Shown here: positions 34,320 through 40,957 of the stretch, one piece after another
Layout: each line of letters opens with the position of its first letter
Position numbering within the stretch: position 1 is the stretch's first letter
Source of the DNA: Prosthecochloris marina
GTDB taxonomy: Bacteria > Bacteroidota > Chlorobiia > Chlorobiales > Chlorobiaceae
Length of the DNA stretch: 40,957 nucleotides
Assembly (NCBI RefSeq): GCF_003182595.1
Contig: NZ_PDNZ01000012.1
Location: forward strand, 1 to 40,957
Direction: 5' to 3'
Notes under the pieces: model-generated
What the model was told of the DNA's origin: nothing
Database searches by the model: none
The model's input: only the letters and a program-made list of their open reading frames with translations
Translations under genes and position numbers: made by a program

Positions 34320-35720
34320 TTATAAATTTCTTTCTCGCTCTGCATAGGCGTAGTCAAATTTGAGTAGCACGACAAAGTAGCCGAAATCCTCAGCTGACAT
34401 CAGATGTACTTTATCACGCAGGTTTTTGAACATCTCAAGATTGCTTTCATGAACATCTTTAATCAACGTTGTTAGGGCGTCTAAAAATGGCTTCTTATTT
34501 TTAGCAGCTAAAAGTTCGGACTGAATAAGATTTTTTCTATCAGTCTTTGTTGAGCCTTCTCTATACTCATGAAGCGCTTTAGCAACTTCGGCAGTATAGT
34601 TAAGGGATTCTTCCTTGTTTTTTGTTATCATCGCTAATAACCATGTTTTATAGGTTCTGAAAGTAATAAGGTTTTCATAATCTTTTTGCTCAACGCTGCT
34701 TTTCCTAACTTCATAATCCTCTTCCGACTCTCCTTTTTTTTGAGCCACTCGAGGCTTAGTCATTTTCAGGTTAGAATCTTTGCCATAATATTTTCTCAAG
34801 TATTTCGGCTCTAAAGCCTGCAAGCCGATTGACCCTAATTCGCAAGCACGCTTTATATGAAGCCCAAAAAGCGACTCATACGCTTGCCTATCATTTAATG
34901 CAACTTGTTCTCCGAACAATACTTTATAGTAATCGGTTATTTTCCTCGCTTGAGAAAAATAAAAAGGATAAAACCCAAGCGTTTTATTTGTTTGACCCAA
35001 GCTATAAACATATCCGCTAAAAGTGTGTGCGGGAAATTTATTTGAAATATTAAAAAAGAGTTCACTCCAGTTTATTGTATTGACTTCAATCACTTTATCA
35101 TTAACGGAAAACACATTTTGTGCATGAAGTCGTGCAAAATCAAAATCTTCACGAAATCGTTTTCTGTAAGCAAAATTCAACCATTGCCCATTCCATGTAT
35201 TGATTTGATTGCCTTTAAGGTTTTGTAACGTTGGATCGTTCAGGTATTTCCTGTAAATTTTCCAGCCTTCGTAAAGTTTTATCAAAATTTCCGGCTCGTT
35301 AAAAAAAACAGAATAACCTCCTGCAACCCCGATACCCAAGCCACCGCCAATCCAGGACAAATAGAGATCTTCTTCTTCAATCTGGAACTCAATATCGGTA
35401 ACCAACCCGGAGGTTGTAGCGAATTCCTTTTCCTCAGCCGCAGGAAATCCAATAGCAATGCTTGCGTCCTTTTCACCACCGGAAATTTTTTGATGTAAAT
35501 TTGCTAATTTTTCGATTCGTTCCTCAGGTTGTAGTAAATGGGGTTTTTGACCAGATTTCATTTGTACAAACGGTGAGTTTGTAATCCACTGCATGTATTT
35601 AGGATGATTGAAAAAGTATTCGAAATAAACTTTATCAAAAAATTCTTTTGCTGAAAGATTTTCCTCAAATCTCTCATTATATGCATTCAAAAATGTTCGA
35701 CCGACTGTTATCGCTATCAT
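34320..35720 (-). CDS. Cascade large-subunit-like protein (Cas8/Csp2-like)
   Basis: The 466-residue protein has no motif that proves its family. It sits between cas3 and cas7, is of a size usual for type I-B large subunits, and has a basic, helical C-terminal half (LRKYYGKDSNLKMTKPRVAQKKGES, then long helices). An N-terminal part with GGGLGIGVAGGYSVFF may contact the PAM, by position only. Cas8 proteins diverge rapidly, so the role is inferred from synteny. The DNA here is AT-rich compared with the housekeeping genes. Confidence 0.7.
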   Translation of the reverse strand: MIAITVGRTFLNAYNERFEENLSAKEFFDKVYFEYFFNHPKYMQWITNSPFVQMKSGQKPHLLQPEERIEKLANLHQKISGGEKDASIAIGFPAAEEKEFATTSGLVTDIEFQIEEEDLYLSWIGGGLGIGVAGGYSVFFNEPEILIKLYEGWKIYRKYLNDPTLQNLKGNQINTWNGQWLNFAYRKRFREDFDFARLHAQNVFSVNDKVIEVNTINWSELFFNISNKFPAHTFSGYVYSLGQTNKTLGFYPFYFSQARKITDYYKVLFGEQVALNDRQAYESLFGLHIKRACELGSIGLQALEPKYLRKYYGKDSNLKMTKPRVAQKKGESEEDYEVRKSSVEQKDYENLITFRTYKTWLLAMITKNKEESLNYTAEVAKALHEYREGSTKTDRKNLIQSELLAAKNKKPFLDALTTLIKDVHESNLEMFKNLRDKVHLMSAEDFGYFVVLLKFDYAYAERERNL

Positions 35721-35726
35721 AACACC

Positions 35727-37898
35727 TTATAAAAATGAGTATTCAACATTATAATTTTCCGGTTTAGCTAAGTCTTCAATAAGGCCTAAATCTCTGCTAT
35801 ATGCTTTATCTGGAATAATAAAAGGAGACGAGCTGTATTCATCCTTGAATTGCTGAAGATCTTTAACGACATAATATCTTGTATGAATCTCCATTTTATA
35901 ACGATCCTCATAATTTGCCTGCACATAAACCTCCCTATCGGCCTCAAGAATACAGCTCACACTATCAATATCCAATAACTCAAGAAGAATTGCTTTGCTA
36001 TTATGCGTGAGCTTATCAATGCTCCATTTGCCCGTCTCTTTGAAAACGGAATGTTCTTCGATTGTTAAAAAATCGATCTCGGTAAAAACGTCATCTATTT
36101 TCCCCTGCAATGATTTTTCTTCCAACACCTCACCGTTTGGCAAAACATCATAACTACGATTGATAAGTTCAATGTCATAGGGTTTTGCTTCTTTATCGTT
36201 TTCGGGTGGCGGCAAAACATAAACGGGTTTATATGTGCCGATAGTCTCTTTCGTTCTCCTGCGATTTACCCGGCCAAACCGTTGAATAAGCGCATCCAAG
36301 GGCGCTCCTTCCGTAACCATAACGTCAAAACTGAGATCCAGGCTAACCTCGACGACTTGTGTTGCAACCACAATGCATGCCTCAGTAGAAGAGTTAAAAT
36401 GGCCGTTGGGCTTGCCGTCTTCGGCAAGCCCGAGCAACAGGCGTTCCTTTTCATCTCTATCGCCTTTGGTAAATCGGCTGTGAATCAGGAGAATCGGTGT
36501 TTCGGGGAATAGTCTCTTAAGCCTGGTATACTTTTCTTGCGCTGCTTTGACCCGATTGCAAACAACCAGAACTTTTTTCTGTTCATTTACCGATTGTGCG
36601 ACGACCTCAGCAGCGATCTCCCAACTGTCGATTTTATGAATGATGTGCCGATTGAATTGTTCCTGCTCATTCTCCTCCAGCTGCACTTCCAGTACATTTT
36701 CTTTTCCGAGCAAATCAATAATGCGGTTGTAAAGCAGCTTCGGCATGGTCGCCGTCCCGATATGAATATTGCAGCCGAGATGTTTAAGCACCTGAATGAT
36801 CTTCAGCACAATTGCTCGCGTCACCTCGGTGTAGGTGTGAATTTCATCCAAAATGACATCGCAGCCTTTGATGTCCATAATCATGGCTTCGTAACCGTTT
36901 GTGCCGAATGCAATTGCTGCGATTTGGTGAGGCGTGAGAACTTTTACGGCAGCACCGACATGGCCTTGAATAATTTTTTCTTCTCTGGATTTGCCTTCCA
37001 ATACAATTTTTGAAGCCGCATGGAGTAAGCGAATATCCATATCGGGGTTATCCGTTGAAAGATCATTTTTCACACGCTTATACATGGCATTGATGGAGGC
37101 TTGAAATGGCAAGGTATAAAATATCCGCCCTTTACATCTTCTGAACAAAAAGTCCGTCTTCCCTGCGCCGGTGGAGGCCACAACCATCGTATGCTTTTCT
37201 CCAGAAGAAGCGCTTTTTAATGAGAGCGGATAAAGCTGGTGTCTGCGATTATAGAAATCAAGCTTTGGGTGTTTAAAAATTCTTTCAAGATAGTCATCCG
37301 TCTTATCGGAAAGTGCGGAAGCAAAGTGGTCAGCAGCCATTAAAAGGCCGCGCCATTCAGAATAACCTCGCTCAAGAACGACGTCTTCGCAGTACGCAGC
37401 CACCTCATCGTAAGACGCTTGTGCGTCTTCTAAGCTGATGTTGCAAACAGCGATTCCAAAAGCAGAAAGAAGTTTAAGCGCATCATTTTTCCATAATTCC
37501 CAATCTTTACAATGCAGTTCGAAAGTGTTATCACGATCCTCAATCAAATCAAGAATACCTTTTCTTCTGGCATCTTCTGCAATAGATTTATGATGTGCAA
37601 TAACCATCTCAATCAATACAGGATGGAATTCTTTATCAAATAAAGAAATGAAAAAACAAGAGGCAATTTCATGACGAAACGGGGTATCAGGTTTTTTCTT
37701 TTCGGTTAAACGTTGCTGAAACACCGTGCTTGCCTTCCCAATATCGTGCAGAATTGCGCCAAGTCTTGCGATTTGTGGACTCATGTTTGAATAGATCGCA
37801 ATCTTTTCTGCAACATTGCCAACCAAAAGCAAATGTTCGTGTAACGTGGTTTCTTCAGGATATCCTTTAGCTTTTATGTGAGAACAAACCCATTCCAT
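35727..37898 (-). CDS. cas3: CRISPR nuclease-helicase Cas3 (HD + DExH)
   Basis: The 723-residue effector degrades target DNA recruited by Cascade. An N-terminal HD nuclease has His20/His22, HD at 51-52, LHDIGKAS, RHEI with His76 and AHHKS at 101-105. The helicase has Walker A ASTGAGKT (241-248), DEIH (351-354), IGTATMPK, IVVATQVVEVSLDLSFDVMVTE and QRFGRVNRR. Length is within the range for single-chain Cas3. It begins 1 base after cas5 and ends 6 bases before the cas8-like gene. Cas3 between cas5 and cas8 is not the common I-B order. Confidence 0.96.
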   Translation of the reverse strand: MEWVCSHIKAKGYPEETTLHEHLLLVGNVAEKIAIYSNMSPQIARLGAILHDIGKASTVFQQRLTEKKKPDTPFRHEIASCFFISLFDKEFHPVLIEMVIAHHKSIAEDARRKGILDLIEDRDNTFELHCKDWELWKNDALKLLSAFGIAVCNISLEDAQASYDEVAAYCEDVVLERGYSEWRGLLMAADHFASALSDKTDDYLERIFKHPKLDFYNRRHQLYPLSLKSASSGEKHTMVVASTGAGKTDFLFRRCKGRIFYTLPFQASINAMYKRVKNDLSTDNPDMDIRLLHAASKIVLEGKSREEKIIQGHVGAAVKVLTPHQIAAIAFGTNGYEAMIMDIKGCDVILDEIHTYTEVTRAIVLKIIQVLKHLGCNIHIGTATMPKLLYNRIIDLLGKENVLEVQLEENEQEQFNRHIIHKIDSWEIAAEVVAQSVNEQKKVLVVCNRVKAAQEKYTRLKRLFPETPILLIHSRFTKGDRDEKERLLLGLAEDGKPNGHFNSSTEACIVVATQVVEVSLDLSFDVMVTEGAPLDALIQRFGRVNRRRTKETIGTYKPVYVLPPPENDKEAKPYDIELINRSYDVLPNGEVLEEKSLQGKIDDVFTEIDFLTIEEHSVFKETGKWSIDKLTHNSKAILLELLDIDSVSCILEADREVYVQANYEDRYKMEIHTRYYVVKDLQQFKDEYSSSPFIIPDKAYSRDLGLIEDLAKPENYNVEYSFL

Positions 37899-37899
37899 A

Positions 37900-38496
37900 T
37901 CAATAATTGTTTTTCACAGGCGTTCCTACAATCTTTATATACCCGAACATTTTTTCATTTTGCTTATATCTGTTATATCCTACGAGAAATGATTGTTCAT
38001 TCTTTTCAAAGATCAGCTCAAATCCAGAAAACAAACTTTCATCAGAATCAAAGTCTTCTTTACTCACCTCTAATATTTCATCACTCGGATAAAGAAGATC
38101 TTCATTTCTCGAAAGACAAATATGCTGTTTTGTTGCTATCTTGGCATCATTCGAATTTTGAAAAGCAAGAAACAAAACAGGCTCCAGCATAACGCCTCGA
38201 ACCAATATTGCATAAGGGCGTTCATAAGATTTGTTGTTTCTTGTGCCTTTCTCGTTCCAACCTCGCGGTTGAATTTGTTCTTGTTGTTGAGATATCTGCT
38301 TATAGCTCAGACGATGACCGACAATCTTTTTTATTTCACCATCATCATCTTCGAGCAATTCAGGAAAAAGCTTTCGCTCAATCCCTGTAACTATTGAGGG
38401 AGTTAAAAACTGTTGACTAAACGTCTCGCTATCTCTAACAGCAGTCCACGGCTTTATAAATCCAAAAGGACCGGAATATCTAACGATGTAGTACAT
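37900..38496 (-). CDS. cas5: Cascade subunit Cas5
   Basis: The 198-residue RAMP protein caps the crRNA 5' handle. The N-terminus YYIVRYSGPFGFIKPWTAVRDSETFSQQFLTPSIVTGIERKLF is typical of Cas5 (an opening strand, then a loop before a helix), and the C-terminus ends in a strand GYIKIVGTPV. It is the first gene after the 180-base gap behind cas6, so it may begin its own transcript. Confidence 0.85.
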   Translation of the reverse strand: MYYIVRYSGPFGFIKPWTAVRDSETFSQQFLTPSIVTGIERKLFPELLEDDDGEIKKIVGHRLSYKQISQQQEQIQPRGWNEKGTRNNKSYERPYAILVRGVMLEPVLFLAFQNSNDAKIATKQHICLSRNEDLLYPSDEILEVSKEDFDSDESLFSGFELIFEKNEQSFLVGYNRYKQNEKMFGYIKIVGTPVKNNY

Positions 38497-38678
38497 AGAA
38501 TTAATTTTATAACAATCATCAAAACTGTTTCACTTGAAATAGCACACAAAGTATTTCAAACGCTTTAGTTGTTCTTCCTTGTTTGAAAGTCCAACCATAC
38601 CCACTTGATTTTGTTCATAGGAAAACCCTATGTTTATTTTTTATCGAACAAGATGTTTTTTCGAACAAATCGTATTGT
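38497..38678 (-). promoter_or_regulatory. cas6-cas5 gap with repeated TTGTTC/GAACAA half-sites
   Basis: TTGTTC occurs at 38569, 38611 and 38675, and GAACAA at 38646 and 38663. The pair 38663-38680 forms a palindrome, GAACAA-N6-TTGTTC, that touches the cas6 stop codon. Other structure includes CATAGG-N5-CCTATG (38616-38632) and TTGAAAT-N12-ATTTCAA (38534-38559). GTTTCACT at 38527 differs by one base from the repeat's GTTTCAAT end. A promoter for cas5 and the genes after it is likely here. Confidence 0.6.
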
Positions 38679-39482
38679 TCATGAGCTAACCTTCACCATT
38701 CCGAACCCCATTGAATTGTTCTCCCCGAATCCGCATTCATAGCCGACCTTGACCAATTCGGGATGACCGGTAACCGTAAAGGGACATTGGATCGCCTTGA
38801 CCCTGGTCTCTCTGCCGTTAGAGTCTTTGATGGTAATCAGCTTTTCCACGCTCCTGCCTTTCTCCCGGACCCGGTTCAGATACTCTTCTTCAAACCTAAC
38901 AGAAAAGGGAGCACCATTCTCAGGAGGTTCACAACCAAATAGACCGAGATACTTAGCCTGAAGGTTGTGCAAAAGAACGTTCGACAGACGTTCATCGTCA
39001 TAACGTAGATATTCCTTTGTGTTCATGCCCGTTGATGGATCACGATACGCTGAAACTGCAAGAGGCGAAAGCATGGAAAAAGTCATACTTTCCGACCACT
39101 CCGGTTCGGAAAGCTTCTCGATACACTCTTTGCCGAACAATGCATTGTGAATCCGCAATGACCCTTCGGCAAACAGGCCGAGAATCAGATGCTGGAGAAA
39201 CTCTTCCTTCGGCGACGAGAGATAGAACGTTACTTGCCGTGAACGGGAAACAATCTCACCGTTCTCAATTTTGCGAACTGGAATCTGAAGGTTTGAAAAG
39301 GTGAAATATTTGAATTTTTGCCGGCTACCTTCCGGAGCATACCCACGATCATGCAATTTAGTTGCATACTCATCTGATGACCGGGTAAGGGTACTGTATA
39401 TCGTAGCGGCCATGTGGTAGCTGTAATTAAGGGGGATTCGCTCTACCGGCCTTTGCTGTCGTAGTGTTAACTTAAGTCTCAT
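38679..39482 (-). CDS. cas6: CRISPR RNA endonuclease Cas6
   Basis: The 267-residue RAMP endoribonuclease cuts the array transcript within each repeat. I start it at the ATG of MRLKLTLRQQ; a GTG 36 bases upstream is also open. Features are a first ferredoxin-like strand, YHMAATIYSTL (possible catalytic His region), and a C-terminal Gly-rich loop VGYECGFGENNSMGFGMVKV that is a Cas6 hallmark. A TATAAT box (plus-strand 39499-39504) lies 17 bases upstream. It follows the WYL regulator closely. Confidence 0.93.
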   Translation of the reverse strand: MRLKLTLRQQRPVERIPLNYSYHMAATIYSTLTRSSDEYATKLHDRGYAPEGSRQKFKYFTFSNLQIPVRKIENGEIVSRSRQVTFYLSSPKEEFLQHLILGLFAEGSLRIHNALFGKECIEKLSEPEWSESMTFSMLSPLAVSAYRDPSTGMNTKEYLRYDDERLSNVLLHNLQAKYLGLFGCEPPENGAPFSVRFEEEYLNRVREKGRSVEKLITIKDSNGRETRVKAIQCPFTVTGHPELVKVGYECGFGENNSMGFGMVKVSS

Positions 39483-39545
39483 TGCTGTATTATTGATGAT
39501 TATATTTTGCAATAACACATTGATATTATATCGGACAGGTGATTC

Positions 39546-40517
39546 CTAACCATACACCACCCCCATCTCCTGAACTTCACTCCTAACCATATCCCGCAGT
39601 TCCTGCGGTTCGAGCACTTCGGCTTCTTTGCCGTAGCGCATGACCCAGCGCTTGATTGCATCGAGGCCGCTGACTCGGAAATGAACGGCGATGCATCCAT
39701 CGTCATGTTCTGTTATCTGCTGAGAAGGGTGCCACTGCCTTTCTTTGATCCAGGGGGCCTGATAGGCTGAAAAGCGAACGGATACCGTCTGTTCCGTTTC
39801 GCCGACAACCTGATCGAATGTTTTCGACAGGAATTCGTCAACAGAAAAGTCAGCCGGTATGTTGAAATGTGTTTTCTGCAACTGCAACTTTTTGATTCTG
39901 CTGACCACGAATGTGCGGATGTCTTTGCGAAGCTCACAGTGAGCCACGAGATACCATGTCTGGGCTCCATGTGAGTAGTGCAATCGAAATGGGTGTATCG
40001 TCCGCTCCGTCACCGCTCCGCTTGAATGAGCATCATAGGCGACATGGACCTTCAATCTCTGGCGGATTGCATCTTCGAGGGTAATGAAATGATGCGAAAC
40101 ATCATGAGTGCCTGCAGGTTGTTCGAAGGAGTAAATGCTGAAGAGTTCACTCTCGCCAAGCGTCCCGGGAAGATACTGCATTACCTTGTCGAGAGCCCGG
40201 CTGACCTCATTGTAGTAGGGTGTCCCCCTGTATTGAGAGAGAACCTTTTTCGTTGCTTTGAGCGCCTCGGCTTCATCCTGTTCGAGAAACGCGGATGGAA
40301 GAAAGAGCCAGTTTTCGCGATAAAAGTACCCTTTCTTCTTTTTATCGTATTCAATGGGCGCCCGGAGCATATCGCGCAAATACTCGACATCCCGCTGGAT
40401 TGTTTTCCGGTGAACCTCGAAATACGATGCCACCGACGTACAGTTCGGATATTTATTGTTTCTCAACTGCTCGTCGAGAAAATACATGCGCACAAGTGGA
40501 GGTCGAGACTGTTTCAT
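39546..40517 (-). CDS. WYL-domain transcription regulator of the CRISPR locus
   Basis: The 323-residue protein has an N-terminal HTH_11-type winged helix (TSVASYFEVHRKTIQRDVEYLRDML), then a WYL domain (THDVSHHFITLEDAIRQRLKVHVAYD; TIHPFRLHYSHGAQTWYLVAHCELRKDIRTFVVSRIKKL) and a WCX-like C-terminal part (SVRFSAYQAPWIKERQWHPSQQI). WYL proteins beside CRISPR loci regulate cas genes or sense nucleic acids or nucleotides. It is the first gene of the run and probably controls it. The half-site cluster near 38,600 is a candidate binding region. Confidence 0.92.
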   Translation of the reverse strand: MKQSRPPLVRMYFLDEQLRNNKYPNCTSVASYFEVHRKTIQRDVEYLRDMLRAPIEYDKKKKGYFYRENWLFLPSAFLEQDEAEALKATKKVLSQYRGTPYYNEVSRALDKVMQYLPGTLGESELFSIYSFEQPAGTHDVSHHFITLEDAIRQRLKVHVAYDAHSSGAVTERTIHPFRLHYSHGAQTWYLVAHCELRKDIRTFVVSRIKKLQLQKTHFNIPADFSVDEFLSKTFDQVVGETEQTVSVRFSAYQAPWIKERQWHPSQQITEHDDGCIAVHFRVSGLDAIKRWVMRYGKEAEVLEPQELRDMVRSEVQEMGVVYG

Positions 40518-40957
40518 CCCTTTACTGTTTTGGTTACAGCACCAGTATACGAGGGAGTATGGGACATCCGCCGCCCCATGAACGTTTTTTCTGCACTAAC
40601 CGCCCAAATATCTTTCCATCTCAACCTTTACAACCCCACCAAGAACTCACAAAAGTTCGCTCCCACACTTCATAACCATCAATATTCCTGACAATTACAC
40701 ATTAGCAATACTATTCGTATTTTTCAATAAAAATACATCAACCCTTTTCAAAAACATATTAGGGGACGTTGTAAATAATTTGCATTTTTTTAGCAAAAAA
40801 AACATCGGCCTCAGTCAAACCTCCTGGTCGATGGAGAAAGCTGTTCTGCATCTTTTAATGGAATGCTTTGGGACTATTAAGAAAATGCTTGCGATCGGTG
40901 AAGACAACATCCGCAAAGGAAACTTAAGGTCACAAGAGACGGTCTTCCAACGATCTT
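40518..40957. other. Region upstream of the WYL gene, with a possible partial gene at the window edge
   Basis: From 40831 a plus-strand ATG opens a frame that runs off the window (MEKAVLHLLMECFGTIKKML, then AIGEDNIRKGNLRSQETVFQ). The end faintly resembles the C-terminus of Phd/YefM-like antitoxins (DI..G..SxEEV), but there is no ribosome site and the frame is also open upstream. The WYL promoter should lie in 40518-40600; a -10-like TATACT is visible on the minus strand. Little else is seen. Confidence 0.3.

Noticed and set aside
40026..40691. A 221-codon frame antisense to the WYL gene
   Set aside because: It mirrors the WYL coding sequence, and its composition is not protein-like.

Overview
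The window looks like the chromosome of a green sulfur bacterium (Chlorobi; Chlorobium or Prosthecochloris-like). This is inferred from protein style, an anaerobe-type hydroxylamine reductase, a DUF3127 OB-fold protein, a PabB-PabC fusion and a family of short intergenic repeats; no rRNA or other decisive marker is present. Base composition is moderate, close to 48% G+C by eye, and drops in parts of the cas operon.

Positions 1-6,700 hold cell-envelope genes: the C-terminal end of a calcium-binding RTX protein, a YibE/F membrane protein, a PhoA-type alkaline phosphatase lipoprotein, an outer-membrane barrel and a small secreted protein of unknown role. Positions 6,700-10,300 hold a minus-strand nitrosative-stress cluster (Rrf2 regulator, two-cluster ferredoxin protein, TPR protein, hybrid-cluster protein Hcp) with a perfect palindrome in front of the regulator. 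Positions 10,300-28,700 are mostly housekeeping genes: a methyltransferase, a nuclease, an M50 protease, folP, smc, a HAD phosphatase, nusB, a metallophosphatase, nth, pabBC, ppx, a small outer-membrane barrel, a lipid or prenol kinase and a Sua5-type tsaC. Some of these overlap: smc and the HAD gene by 62 bases, ppx and pabBC by 17 bases.

Positions 28,700-40,600 form a complete type I CRISPR-Cas locus. The array has 23 intact 30-base repeats plus one decayed repeat at the leader-distal end. All cas genes and the inferred crRNA direction are on the minus strand. Reading in transcription order the locus is WYL regulator, cas6, a 180-base gap, cas5, cas3, cas8-like, cas7, cas1, cas2, cas4, leader, array. 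The protein families resemble the type I-B variant once called PGING, and the gene order differs from the textbook I-B order. The gap between cas6 and cas5 carries a dense cluster of TTGTTC/GAACAA half-sites and is the best candidate for an unrecognised control element. The leader next to the first repeat contains a long, nearly perfect hairpin.

A family of 75-90-base elements with GTCAT/ATGAC ends and two internal palindromes sits in at least five intergenic regions, always downstream of genes. No tRNA, rRNA or complete insertion sequence was seen.
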